This document shows positions 26,156-35,208 of a DNA stretch of 64,000 nt, piece by piece. Numbering within the stretch: the stretch's first letter is position 1; each line of letters starts with the position of its first letter. The stretch is taken from contig CAYYID010000003.1 of NCBI GenBank assembly GCA_964471915.1, forward strand, positions 62,001-126,000, in the 5' to 3' direction. A model generated the notes under the pieces. It did no database searches, was not told where the DNA came from, and worked only from the letters and a program-made list of their open reading frames with translations. A program made the position numbers and the translations under genes. The stretch is from JAIEPW01 sp964471915 (lineage in GTDB: Bacteria > Acidobacteriota > Terriglobia > Bryobacterales > Bryobacteraceae).

Positions 26156-28306
26156 ATGACCTCCCCCTCCCGCGCCGGACGCAAACGTAAAGTTACGCCG
26201 CCCGTCCAGTTGCACATTGCGGGCGTGGAGCCGGCGGCACCCGTGGCTTCCAACCGCGACCTGTTCCTGAACCGCGAGCTGAGCCTGCTGGAGTTTCAGC
26301 GCCGGGTGCTGGACGAGGCGCGCGATCCGCGGAATCCGCTGTTGGAGCGGTTGAAATTCCTCGCTATTGTCGGCTCGAACCTGGACGAGTTCTTCATGGT
26401 GCGCGTGGCGGGCCTGAAGGATCAGATTGCCGCGGGGATCCTGGAGGTCGGCCCCGACGGGCTCAATCCAGCCGAGCAACTGGCGGCCATCCGCGAGCGG
26501 GTGACGGCGCTGCTGCGTGACGCACACATCACCTTCCGGGACGAGATCGTGCCCGCGCTGGCCGAGAAGGACATCCACATCCTGGGGTACGCGCAGCTCT
26601 CCGACGGGCAGCGCGCCAAGGCCGACGCGTATTTTCACGAGATCGTCTTTCCGGTACTGACGCCGCTGGCCTTTGACACCGGGCGGCCGTTTCCGCACAT
26701 CTCGAACCTGAGCCTGAACCTCGCGATCCTGATCCGGGACCAGGAGGGCGTGGAGCGATTCGCGCGCGTGAAGGTGCCGGACACGCTGCCGCAACTGGTG
26801 ACGGTCTCTTCGAGCGGCGGCGCGCGCCTCAGCCTGGTATGGCTGGAGCAAGTGATCTCGGCGAACCTCGGGGCGCTGTTTCCCGGCATGGAGGTGGTGG
26901 AGGCGCATCCCTTTCACGTCACGCGAAACGCGGACGTCGCCATCCAGGAACTGGAGGCGGCGGACCTGCTCGAGACCATCGAGGAGGGAATCCGGGCGCG
27001 GCGCTTCGCCACGGTGGTGCGGTTGAAGGTGGACCGCGACATGCCCGAGGAGATGTTGAAGCTGCTGGTGGACAACCTGGAGGGCGAGGAGGAGGTCTTT
27101 CGCATCGAGGGTCCGCTGGGGCTGAGCCGCCTGCGCTTCCTGTCGGCGCTGGACCGGCCCGACCTCAAGGACGCGCCCTTCCAACCCACCGTGCACCCGA
27201 GCCTGGAACCGGCCAGCGAGCCGGAGGACATGTTCGCGGCCATCCGGCGCCAGGACATCCTGCTGCACCATCCCTTCGACTCTTTCCAGCCCGTGGTGGA
27301 GTTCTTGCAGAAAGCCGCGCGCGATCCGAACGTGCTCGCGATCAAGATGACGCTGTACCGCATCGGGCGGAACTCGCCGGTGGTGGAGGCGCTGCTGGAG
27401 GCGCTGGAGAACGGCAAGCAGGTGGCCGTGCTGGTGGAACTGAAGGCGCGGTTCGACGAGGAATCGAACATCGAATGGGCGCGCGCCCTGGAACGCGAGG
27501 GCGTGCACGTGGTCTATGGGCTGGTAGGGCTCAAGATCCACAGCAAGGTGACCTTGGTGGTGCGGCGCGAAGGCGAGCGGATCCGCCGCTATGTGCACCT
27601 CGCCACCGGCAACTATAATCCGGTGACGGCGCACCTCTATACGGACCTGGGCCTGTTCACGGCGGACGAATCCATCGGCGCCGACGCGACGGACCTGTTC
27701 AATTACCTGACGGGCTACTCCGCGAAGAACGACTACCGCAAGCTGCTGGTGGCGCCGATCAACATGCGCCAGCGCTTCCGCGCGCTGATCGAGCGGGAGA
27801 TCGAACACCAGAAGGCCGGGCGCCCCGCGCACCTGATCTTCAAGCTGAACGCCTTGCAGGACCGCGAGATGATCGAGCTGCTGTACCAGGCGTCGCAGGC
27901 GGGCGTCCGGTGCGACCTGCTGGTGCGCGGTATCTGCTGCCTGCGCCCGCAGGTGCCGGGGATCAGCGAAAACATCCGCGTCACCAGCATCGTGGGGCGG
28001 TTCCTGGAACACAGCCGCCTCTTTTACTTCAAGAACGGCGGCGCCGAAGAAGTGTACCTCGGCTCGGCGGATCTGATGCCGCGCAACATCAACCGGCGCG
28101 TGGAAACAATCACGCCGGTGGAGGATCGCCGGCTGGTGCGGATGCTGCGGCAGGAGATCCTGGCGACGTACCTGGCGGACAACACGCAGGCGCGGGTGAT
28201 GCAGCCCGACGGGTCGTATGCGCGGCTGCAACCGAAGCGCGGCGAGAAGTCGGTGCACGCCCAGGCGTGGCTGCTCAACCGGGCGCTGAGCCGGCGGCGG
28301 GACTAG
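26156..28306 (+). CDS. ppk1: Polyphosphate kinase 1
   Basis: 716 residues from the ATG at 26156; the frame opens earlier at 26093 but the upstream part shows no homology. Reversible transfer of ATP gamma-phosphate to polyphosphate. N-terminal domain: FLNRELSLLEFQRRVLDEA and GSNLDEFFMVRVAG. The catalytic histidine lies in LVGLKIHSKVTLVVR, the second conserved His in FLEHSRLFYF, and YVHLATGNYNP forms part of the ATP site. Full length. The 3' end overlaps the convergent transporter gene by four bases. No ppx is adjacent. Confidence 0.95.
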   Translation: MTSPSRAGRKRKVTPPVQLHIAGVEPAAPVASNRDLFLNRELSLLEFQRRVLDEARDPRNPLLERLKFLAIVGSNLDEFFMVRVAGLKDQIAAGILEVGPDGLNPAEQLAAIRERVTALLRDAHITFRDEIVPALAEKDIHILGYAQLSDGQRAKADAYFHEIVFPVLTPLAFDTGRPFPHISNLSLNLAILIRDQEGVERFARVKVPDTLPQLVTVSSSGGARLSLVWLEQVISANLGALFPGMEVVEAHPFHVTRNADVAIQELEAADLLETIEEGIRARRFATVVRLKVDRDMPEEMLKLLVDNLEGEEEVFRIEGPLGLSRLRFLSALDRPDLKDAPFQPTVHPSLEPASEPEDMFAAIRRQDILLHHPFDSFQPVVEFLQKAARDPNVLAIKMTLYRIGRNSPVVEALLEALENGKQVAVLVELKARFDEESNIEWARALEREGVHVVYGLVGLKIHSKVTLVVRREGERIRRYVHLATGNYNPVTAHLYTDLGLFTADESIGADATDLFNYLTGYSAKNDYRKLLVAPINMRQRFRALIEREIEHQKAGRPAHLIFKLNALQDREMIELLYQASQAGVRCDLLVRGICCLRPQVPGISENIRVTSIVGRFLEHSRLFYFKNGGAEEVYLGSADLMPRNINRRVETITPVEDRRLVRMLRQEILATYLADNTQARVMQPDGSYARLQPKRGEKSVHAQAWLLNRALSRRRD

Positions 28307-29553
28307 GCTTCGCGCACCGGCTCCAGCCGCGGTGAGAGTACCTGCAGCAGCGCGAGAGCCAGCAGATACGCCAGGCCGGCGACCACGAACATCGGCTGGT
28401 ACCAGCCCGGATCCCGTTGCAGCACGCGGCCCGCGAACTCCGCGATCAGGATGCCGCCGAAGCCGCCCGCGGCACCGGCCAGTCCCATGGCGCCGCCCAC
28501 CGCGCGGCGGGGAAACAGATCCGTCACCAGCGTGTACACGTTCGCCGACCACGCCTGGTGGCAGCCCGCGGCGATACCGATCAGCCCGACCGCCACCCAC
28601 GGGTCCCGCGCCCGCGCCGCGAAGATCACGACCGGCATGATCGCCGCGAACAACCCGAGCGCCGTCTTGCGCGCGGCGTTGACGCTCCAGCCGCGCGCCA
28701 GCAGCGCCGAGGAGAGATAGCCGCCGAAGATGGAGCCGAGGTCCGAGATCACGTAGACCGTGGTCAGGTACGGGATGATCGCCGTATCGCGCAGCCCGTG
28801 CTCGCGATCGAGGAACTTCGGCAGCCAGAAGAGGTAGAACCACCACACGGGGTCCGTCAGCAGTTTCGCCGCCGCAACCGCCCACAGTTGCGGCGTGCGC
28901 AGCAGCGTACGCCAGGGCGCCGCCGCCTCCCGGGCCGGCGCCGGACCCGAGCGGATCCAGGCCCGTTCCTCCGCGCCGAGCCGCGAATGCTCCTCCGGCG
29001 CCCGGTAGAACCACCACCACCCCGCGAGCCACAGGAACCCGAGCGCCCCGGTCGCCAGGAACGCGCCCTGCCAGCCGAAGCGCGCCGCCAGCAGCGGCAC
29101 CAGGATTGGGGCGGCGATCGCGCCGACGTTCGTGCCGCCGTTGAAGATCCCCATGGCGAGCGCGCGTTCCCGCGCGGGAAACCACTCGCCGATCGCTTTC
29201 ACCGCCGCCGGAAAATTCGCCGCCTCGCCGAGCCCCAGGACGAAGCGCGCCGCGGCGAAGCCCGCGGCGGAACCCGCCAGCGCGTGTCCCATGGCGGCGA
29301 GCGACCAGACGACGATGGCGAGCGCGTAGCCGAGCTTCACGCCGACGCGGTCGAGCAACGCGCCCGAGACCGCCATCATGCCCGCATACGAGATCTGGAA
29401 CGCGATGACGATGCGCCCGTAGTCGAGTTCCGACCAGCCGATCTCGCGTTGCAGGCGCGGTGCGAGGATCGCCAGCACCTGGCGGTCGATGTAGTTGATC
29501 GCCGTCGCGAGAAAGAGCAGCGCGCAGATGTACCAGCGCAGGTGGCGGATCAG
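28303..29553 (-). CDS. MFS transporter, ExuT-like hexuronate permease
   Basis: About 416 residues with 12 predicted helices. The ACS-family signature is clear: YICALLFLATAINYIDRQVL, then RFVLGLGEAANFPAAVK and FPARERALAMGIFNGGTNVGA, as in ExuT-type hexuronate and organic-anion transporters. There is no ATG, GTG or TTG near the N-terminus. The best start is the CTG at 29553, which overlaps the upstream TGA and has AAGGAG eight bases before it. It is last in the hexuronate operon and probably imports galacturonate/glucuronate. Confidence 0.87.
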   Translation of the reverse strand: MIRHLRWYICALLFLATAINYIDRQVLAILAPRLQREIGWSELDYGRIVIAFQISYAGMMAVSGALLDRVGVKLGYALAIVVWSLAAMGHALAGSAAGFAAARFVLGLGEAANFPAAVKAIGEWFPARERALAMGIFNGGTNVGAIAAPILVPLLAARFGWQGAFLATGALGFLWLAGWWWFYRAPEEHSRLGAEERAWIRSGPAPAREAAAPWRTLLRTPQLWAVAAAKLLTDPVWWFYLFWLPKFLDREHGLRDTAIIPYLTTVYVISDLGSIFGGYLSSALLARGWSVNAARKTALGLFAAIMPVVIFAARARDPWVAVGLIGIAAGCHQAWSANVYTLVTDLFPRRAVGGAMGLAGAAGGFGGILIAEFAGRVLQRDPGWYQPMFVVAGLAYLLALALLQVLSPRLEPVREA

Positions 29554-30758
29554 GCGCGCGTCTCCTTCAGGCGATAGAGCCGCTCGCCGGCGTTCTCGAC
29601 CAGCAGGATCCCCTCGGCTTCCCGGCCGCGCCAGACTTCGAGCCGGATGGACGCCGGGTCCAGATAGCCGAGGTTCACGCGTTCGCAGACCTCGCGCGGG
29701 ATCCCGGTGGCGAGCGTCACGCGAATGCGCGGCGTTTCGACGCCGGTCGCCGCGTCGTACTCCCCGATGCCGCGCAGGTGCGTGCTGTGCGCCAAAACGC
29801 CGCCCGGATAATGCGCGAACCGGGGCCACTGTTTCACGAAGTAGTCGCGGACGTGGTAGCCGATCTCCTCGATCCCCGCGCCGTGCGTGGAGCTGAGCTC
29901 GCGCAGATCCGGCGCGTAGAGGATCACTTCGCCGCCCGCGGCGATCACGGGTTCCACCTTGTACATGCCCTTGGCGGCGGTCCACAGGTCCTCATACCGG
30001 CTCGGCATGACGCTGAGTACGCGGTGCACCGGCCGGTCGAGCCAGGTGACGTGCCGTTCCGCCGACAGGTCCGCGGCGCGGGACCAGGCATCCTCCGGCG
30101 CGCCGTGAAACAGCCCGGCAAGTCCGTCGCCTTCCACCACCATGGCCAGGCAATACCGAGGCGTCGGAATCAGCGCCGCCGCCCGGTCGATCAGGCGGCG
30201 CACCGGAGTGTGCTTCACGCCGATCACCGCGTAGCTCGTGATCACCGCGCCCAGCCAGTGCGAAACGTTGATCACTTCGGGTCCGGAGACGCCGGGGAAG
30301 AAGTACTTGTTGCCGCCCGAATAGCCGACTACCTCGTGCGGGAACACGGGTCCGCACACCAGCGCGACGTCGGCATCGAGCACCATGCGGTTGAGGCGGA
30401 CTGGTAGCGCCCCGGTGAGTGTCCCCTCGCTGATCGCGGCGATCTCGTTCGCGGGAATCTCGCCCACCGTGGCGAACGTTGCGTCTTTCTCCCACGCATG
30501 GTTGTGGACGTCCGCCAGCGCGCCGGTGAGTTGCACGATCGCCGCGTCGTCCATGGGCTTGTGGGTGCCGAGCGCGATCAGGAAGTCGAGCTGGCGGGCG
30601 CGGCCGGCCAGTTGCTCGCGCAGCATCCCGCACATCAGGGCCGTGGGACCGGAGCGCGTGCCGTCGGGGATCACGACCAGGATGCGCTTGCCGTCCGGAC
30701 GGATGCGCTCCATCGCTTCGGCGATCGTGGCGCGGATCTCGGCGTGGGAAAGGAGCAT
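29550..30758 (-). CDS. LarA-family nickel-pincer hydroxyacid racemase/epimerase homologue
   Basis: 402 residues. Residues known to be essential in lactate racemase are retained: His66 (IALGTHKPM), His141 and Lys151 (PHEVVGYSGGNKYFFPG) and His167 (INVSHWLG). The His141-Lys151-His167 spacing of 10 and 16 equals that of Lactiplantibacillus LarA (His174, Lys184, His200). The Lys should bind the pincer cofactor and the last His the nickel. Biochemically studied family members include 2-hydroxyacid racemases and a gluconate 2-epimerase. It sits between a fructuronate-reductase-like SDR (4-base gap) and a hexuronate permease, so a C2 epimerase of an aldonate such as mannonate is the best guess. Cofactor genes larB, larC and larE are not in the window. 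Confidence 0.8.
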   Translation of the reverse strand: MLLSHAEIRATIAEAMERIRPDGKRILVVIPDGTRSGPTALMCGMLREQLAGRARQLDFLIALGTHKPMDDAAIVQLTGALADVHNHAWEKDATFATVGEIPANEIAAISEGTLTGALPVRLNRMVLDADVALVCGPVFPHEVVGYSGGNKYFFPGVSGPEVINVSHWLGAVITSYAVIGVKHTPVRRLIDRAAALIPTPRYCLAMVVEGDGLAGLFHGAPEDAWSRAADLSAERHVTWLDRPVHRVLSVMPSRYEDLWTAAKGMYKVEPVIAAGGEVILYAPDLRELSSTHGAGIEEIGYHVRDYFVKQWPRFAHYPGGVLAHSTHLRGIGEYDAATGVETPRIRVTLATGIPREVCERVNLGYLDPASIRLEVWRGREAEGILLVENAGERLYRLKETRA

Positions 30759-30762
30759 CGTT

Positions 30763-31569
30763 TCAGACTCCGCTGTCCGCCGAGAAGCCGCCGTCGACGG
30801 GGATCACCGCGCCGGTGACGAACGCGGCGTCGTCGGAGAGCAGCCACAGCGCGGGACCCACCAGGTCCCGGGGATCGCCGAAGCGGCCCATCGGCGTGTG
30901 CGCGAGCACGGCCTCGCCCCGCGGCGTCCGGACCCCGGTGGCCGGGTCTGTCAGCAAGCCGCGGTTCTGCTCGGTGAGAAAGAATCCGGGCGCCAGCGCG
31001 TTCACCCGGATGCGCGGCGAATACTCGCGCGCCAGGTGCACGGCCAGCCAGCGCGTCGTGTTCTCCAGCGCCGCCTTCGCCGCCGAGTAGCCGATCACCC
31101 GCGTCAGCGGCCGTCCCGCGCTCATCGAGGAAACGTTCAGGATCGCGCCCGCGCCCCGCTGCGCCATCCGCCGGCCCACCACCTGACTGACCAGCACCGT
31201 CCCGAGCCAGTTCAACTCGACGATCCCGCGCAGCGCTTCTTCGGACAGGTCGAAGAACTTCCGCTCCGGTTGCGTCATGGCTTCCGGACGGTTGCCGCCC
31301 GCGCCGTTCAGCAGCAGATCGATCGGGCCGAGTTCGCATTCGGCCTGCTCCACGGCAGCTTCCACCTCGTCCCGCCGCAGCACGTCGCCCGGAACGGCGA
31401 GGGCGCGCGCCCCCTCCGGGAAGGTCGCAAGCACCCGCCGCGCCTTGTCCATGTCCCGCGCCAGCAGGCACACCGCCGCGCCCTCCGCCGCCAGCGCCCG
31501 CGCGAGTTCCCGGCACAGGACCCCCGTACCGCCCGTGACGAAGGCCGTGCGACCCGCGAACCGGCTCAT
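30763..31569 (-). CDS. SDR oxidoreductase, probable D-fructuronate reductase (D-mannonate oxidoreductase)
   Basis: 268 residues from the ATG at 31569, overlapping the uxaE stop by four bases. SDR elements: AFVTGGTGVLCRELA, LNGAGGNRPE, NVSSMSA and catalytic YSAAK, ending in GAVIPVDGGFSADSGV. The insertion after NGAGGNRPEAMTQ is typical of the SDR-type mannonate oxidoreductases found in Bacillus and Thermotoga hexuronate operons, which replace the long-chain UxuB. It would reduce D-fructuronate to D-mannonate. Function is supported mainly by position between uxaE and the LarA homologue. Confidence 0.82.
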   Translation of the reverse strand: MSRFAGRTAFVTGGTGVLCRELARALAAEGAAVCLLARDMDKARRVLATFPEGARALAVPGDVLRRDEVEAAVEQAECELGPIDLLLNGAGGNRPEAMTQPERKFFDLSEEALRGIVELNWLGTVLVSQVVGRRMAQRGAGAILNVSSMSAGRPLTRVIGYSAAKAALENTTRWLAVHLAREYSPRIRVNALAPGFFLTEQNRGLLTDPATGVRTPRGEAVLAHTPMGRFGDPRDLVGPALWLLSDDAAFVTGAVIPVDGGFSADSGV

Positions 31570-32957
31570 GCGCTGCCTCCGAACGCCGCAAAGTGCCTGC
31601 GGAAGTGCCGCTCCACCGCGGTGTGGCAGGCATCCTCGTGGCGCGCGAGCGATTCGCGCAGACGAGACCCGAGCTCGGGGTCCTGGATCACGGAGCCGAA
31701 GGTCACGTGCAGGATCTCGCGAGCATGGAAGTCGTCGAGCAGATTCACGGGCGCCATCTTTTCGACCTCCGCCGAGACATGATAGGTCGCCCGGTCCTCG
31801 GGGTAGCGGCGCCGGGCGAGCGCGACGACTTCCGCGAACAGCGGCGCGTCGTGTTCGCTCACCACGCGCAGCGCTTCGAGGTACGAGGTCCCGGCGGTCT
31901 TGAGGTGCACTCGTGATCCGGCGATCCGCGCCACGACCGGGTAGATGGCGAACTTGTCGGATCCCGAATGCAGGCTCAGCTTGTAAGGGCCGTACTCGCT
32001 TTGGATCCGGAAATGCTCCGCGAAGTTCCGGGCGAACGCGTCGAGATCGCCGAGGTAGTCCACGCCCTTTTCGAACGTGCCGAGGTACCGGGGCGCCAGG
32101 CTCACCCAGCGCACCCCGAGCCGGCGCAGCTCGTGCGCCAGATAGGCGTGCTCGGCGGGTGAGGTGACGGTGTCCGTTTCGTCGACGCTCATCTCCATTT
32201 CGAACGGCCGCCCGGACATCGTCTCGGCCAGGCGCCGGTACATTGCGGCGGTATGCAACACCACGCGACCGTATTTCACGGCGGCCCGCGCTACTTCTTC
32301 CTCCGGTCCAGGAATGGCGCGGCGTACGTCGGCCCAGGTGGTCTCCAACTGGCCCCAGGGAAGATCGGGCAGGCGGTGCGCGAGTTCGGCCGCGCCCGCG
32401 GTGTCCGCCGCCGCGTCCACGTGCGCGCCCGGGTCGATGGTGAAAAAGGTATAGCCGGCAGCCGCGAAGGCATCGATGTCCGCGACAGTCTTCAAATGAT
32501 CCGCGTCGGCGCCGAAACCCTCGCGCCAGCCCTCGCGGAACGCGCCCCAAACCGCGTCGTCGAGCACCTGGCGCGGGGTGCGTCCCGTGCGGGCGTTCTC
32601 CCGGACCGACTGCTGCGCGAGGATCGCCGCGAAGCCGCTGTCTCGCAGCGCGCGCACGTGGCCCGGCGTGGCGAGGCCGAGACGGTCGCCGCAGCCGGCG
32701 GAACGCGCCAGCCCGAGGACGCTCGGCTGCAGGTGCGGAACCCGCGCGCGCAGCGCCGCCAGATTCTCCGCGGTGGGCCGCGCGAGCGTCAGCGTCCGGC
32801 CGCCCGCGATCGGCTCCCGCTCCCCGCCGAAGCCCGGCACGCCCGCCGTGATCTCCGCGAGCAGCCCCTCGCCGCGCCGGCGGACGAAGCACAACTCCGC
32901 GCCGTCCGCCGCGACCGCGGTGTCGCGGCGGACTTCGAGTCCCGGCAGTTCAGGCAA
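31566..32957 (-). CDS. uxaE: Tagaturonate epimerase UxaE
   Basis: 463 residues. The sequence matches the tagaturonate/fructuronate epimerase family known from Thermotoga and acidobacteria: DIDAFAAAGYTFFTIDPG, PFEMEMSVDETD, YGPYKLSLHSGSDKFAIYP and VHLKTAGTSYLEALR, with several His, Asp and Glu residues expected to bind a metal. It interconverts D-tagaturonate and D-fructuronate, joining the galacturonate and glucuronate branches. Its start overlaps the uxaC stop by eight bases and its stop overlaps the SDR start by four, in keeping with one operon. Confidence 0.87.
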   Translation of the reverse strand: MPELPGLEVRRDTAVAADGAELCFVRRRGEGLLAEITAGVPGFGGEREPIAGGRTLTLARPTAENLAALRARVPHLQPSVLGLARSAGCGDRLGLATPGHVRALRDSGFAAILAQQSVRENARTGRTPRQVLDDAVWGAFREGWREGFGADADHLKTVADIDAFAAAGYTFFTIDPGAHVDAAADTAGAAELAHRLPDLPWGQLETTWADVRRAIPGPEEEVARAAVKYGRVVLHTAAMYRRLAETMSGRPFEMEMSVDETDTVTSPAEHAYLAHELRRLGVRWVSLAPRYLGTFEKGVDYLGDLDAFARNFAEHFRIQSEYGPYKLSLHSGSDKFAIYPVVARIAGSRVHLKTAGTSYLEALRVVSEHDAPLFAEVVALARRRYPEDRATYHVSAEVEKMAPVNLLDDFHAREILHVTFGSVIQDPELGSRLRESLARHEDACHTAVERHFRRHFAAFGGSA

Positions 32958-34356
32958 GCCGATACGCCCTCCTCGCCAGTCCGCCGGCCAGATCCCGGAT
33001 CATTTCGAAGGCATCGTCCCGGTCCAGGACGTCGCGCGCCACCAGCCCGGCGAGCCAGTCCGCATCGACGCGCCGCGCCAGATCGTGCCGCGCGGGGATC
33101 GACGGAAACGCGCGCGTGTCGTCATTGAAACCGGCCGTATTGTAGATCCCGGCGGTCTCCATCGCCTGGTCGCGGAAGCGGCGCATCCCGTTCAGGCTAT
33201 CGTGAAACCACCACGGCGGGCCGAGCTTCACCGCCGGATAATGTCCGGCCAGCGGCGCGAGTTCCCGCGCGTACGCCGTTTCGTCGAGCGTGAACAGGAT
33301 CAGCGTCAGCCGCGGATCGTTGCCGAAACAGTCGAGCAGCGGCTTCAGGTTCCGCGTGTATTCGGCGGCGATCGGAATATCGGCGCCTTTGTCCATGCCG
33401 AAGCGCGCGAATACTTGCGGGTTGTGATCGCGCCAGGACCCCGGGTGCAGTTGCATCACCAGGCCGTCCTCGATGCTCATCCGCGCGCACTCGAGCAGCA
33501 TGTGCCCCGTGAAGCGGCGCGTGTCGTCCGCATCGGCCATGCCGTGCAGCGCCCGGGCGAAGATCGCTTCCAGGGCTCCGGCGTCGAGCGTTTCGGCGTA
33601 GGGCGTTAGCGCGGCGTGGTCGGTGGCCGTGGCCCCGAGGGCGCGGAAGAAGGTCCGGCGTTCCTCGAGCGCCTGAACCAAGCGCGCAGCGGAGGTGATC
33701 TCGTAGCCGCACACCCCGCCCAGCGCGGCGAGGTTCTCGCGCCAGCCCGGGCGGTCGAGATTGAGGACGCCGTCGGGGCGGAACGTCGGGATCACTCGCC
33801 CCGGCCAGTTGGAGGCGCGGATCGCCCGGTGGGCCTCCAGCGAATCGTGCGCCGCGTCGGTGGTCGCCAGCACCTCGATGCGGAAGCGGTCGAACAGGCG
33901 CCGGGGGGCGAACTCCGGCTCCGCCAGGCGCTGTTCGAGATGATCGTAGATCGCGTCGGCGGACTTGAGCGTCAGCTTCTCGGTGACGCCGAAGACGCCG
34001 GCCAGTTCCTCGCGGATCCAGATGCCGGTTGGGGTGCCGCGGAACAGGTGGAAGTGTTCGGCGAAGCGCCGCCAGATGCGGCGGTGGTCCTGCTCCACCG
34101 GACCGCCGTCGCGGCGGGGAACGCCGAGGTCCTCGAGCGGGATGCCCTGCGAATAGAACATCCGGAAGATGTAATGGTCCGGAATGATCAGCAGTTCGGC
34201 GGGAGAGCCGAAGCGCGCCTCCGGGTCCGCGAACAGGCGCGGGTCGACATGCCCGTGCGGGCACACGAGCGGTGCGGCGGCGATGCTCTCGTACAGTTCG
34301 CGCGCCAGCGGGCGGGTGGAAGGATCCGGCGCGAAGTAGCGGTCGGGGTCGAGAAT
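32950..34356 (-). CDS. uxaC: Uronate isomerase UxaC
   Basis: Isomerises D-glucuronate to D-fructuronate and D-galacturonate to D-tagaturonate. An amidohydrolase-fold enzyme with the metal motif CPHGHVD near its N-terminus, RFRIEVLATTDAA, LHPGSW, and the C-terminal family signature GIYNTAGFNDDTRAF. The first standard start codon is a GTG at 34266, which would begin one residue before CPHGHVD and remove a helix found in the family. The frame is open 30 residues further, reading ILDPDRYFAPDPSTRPL, with GAGGAG six bases before an ATT at 34356; I draw it there as a non-canonical start. An undetected indel is the alternative. It heads the operon. Confidence 0.88.
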   Translation of the reverse strand: MLDPDRYFAPDPSTRPLARELYESIAAAPLVCPHGHVDPRLFADPEARFGSPAELLIIPDHYIFRMFYSQGIPLEDLGVPRRDGGPVEQDHRRIWRRFAEHFHLFRGTPTGIWIREELAGVFGVTEKLTLKSADAIYDHLEQRLAEPEFAPRRLFDRFRIEVLATTDAAHDSLEAHRAIRASNWPGRVIPTFRPDGVLNLDRPGWRENLAALGGVCGYEITSAARLVQALEERRTFFRALGATATDHAALTPYAETLDAGALEAIFARALHGMADADDTRRFTGHMLLECARMSIEDGLVMQLHPGSWRDHNPQVFARFGMDKGADIPIAAEYTRNLKPLLDCFGNDPRLTLILFTLDETAYARELAPLAGHYPAVKLGPPWWFHDSLNGMRRFRDQAMETAGIYNTAGFNDDTRAFPSIPARHDLARRVDADWLAGLVARDVLDRDDAFEMIRDLAGGLARRAYRLA

Positions 34357-34422
34357 GGCAGGCTCCTCGGATCAATCTCGCGCACCGGCAAGGGTGCCTG
34401 TCAAGTGGCCGGCCGGGCGGCT

Positions 34423-35208
34423 ATGATGATCGGCGTGCAGCCGGTGGAGCGTTTCACGGACCGCGCGGACTACTACGCCAGGTATCGCCCCGGTTATCCG
34501 GACGCCGTGGTGGAGGCGATCGCGCGAGAAACAGCGCTGCCGCAGGACGCGCTGGTGGCCGACATCGGTTCCGGCACCGGGATCTCGGCGGAGCTGTTCC
34601 TGCGGCACGGGTATCGCGTGGCGGGTGTGGAGCCCAACGCCGCGATGCGCGCGGCGGCGGAGCAGGCGCTCGCCCGGCACCCCGAGTTCCGCAGCGTGGA
34701 CGGGCGCGCCGAGGCGACCGGCTTGCCGGACAGTGCCATCGACCTGATCGCCGCTGCCACGGCGTTCCACTGGTTCGACCCGGAGGGCGCGCGCCGGGAG
34801 TGGCTCCGCATCCTCAAGCCTGACGGCTGGATCGCGTTGCTGTGGAACCGCCGCCGCGACCACGGGGACTTCATGGGTCCCTACGAAGCGCTGCTGCGGG
34901 CGCATGCGCCCGGTTATGCCGAACAATGGAGCGGGCACCGGCAGCGGTCTCGTCTTTCGGCTGCGGAATTTCTGCCCGGCGCGCGGACGCTGCGGTTCGA
35001 CAATGCGCAGGACCTCGATCTCGAGAGCCTGCGCGGGCGCGCGTTGTCGTCGTCATACGCGCCGCTGCCGGGATCCGCGGCGTATCCCGAGTTTGCCCGC
35101 GCCTTGGAAACCCTGTTCGCGGCGCACCAGCGGGAGGGCCGGATCCGCTTCGTCTACGAGACGGAGCTGTACCTCGGCCGTCCGGCGGTTACTGCTTCTC
35201 GCCCGTGA
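34423..35208 (+). CDS. Class I SAM-dependent methyltransferase
   Basis: 261 residues from the first of two consecutive ATG codons (34423, 34426). It begins with RFTDRADYYARYRPGYP, typical of the Methyltransf_11 'YafE/UbiE-like' group. Motif I is VADIGSGTGISAELF; AATAFHWFDPEGARREW and LKPDGWIALLWNRR are the post-I motifs. The substrate is unknown. It is divergent from uxaC across 66 bases and overlaps the next convergent gene by 20 bases. Confidence 0.88.
   Translation: MMIGVQPVERFTDRADYYARYRPGYPDAVVEAIARETALPQDALVADIGSGTGISAELFLRHGYRVAGVEPNAAMRAAAEQALARHPEFRSVDGRAEATGLPDSAIDLIAAATAFHWFDPEGARREWLRILKPDGWIALLWNRRRDHGDFMGPYEALLRAHAPGYAEQWSGHRQRSRLSAAEFLPGARTLRFDNAQDLDLESLRGRALSSSYAPLPGSAAYPEFARALETLFAAHQREGRIRFVYETELYLGRPAVTASRP

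Noticed and set aside
26138..29185. 1015-residue minus-strand open frame across ppk1 and the MFS gene
   Set aside because: It is antisense to ppk1 and in a different frame from the transporter; His/Arg/Gln-rich translation typical of GC-rich shadows.
28417..29577. 386-residue plus-strand open frame over the hexuronate permease
   Set aside because: It is a shadow of the MFS gene; Arg/Pro/Glu-rich without domains.
33616..34422. Long N-terminal extension of the methyltransferase at 34423
   Set aside because: The plus-strand frame is open back to 33616 but is antisense to uxaC; methyltransferase homology begins at RFTDRADYYARYRPGYP.
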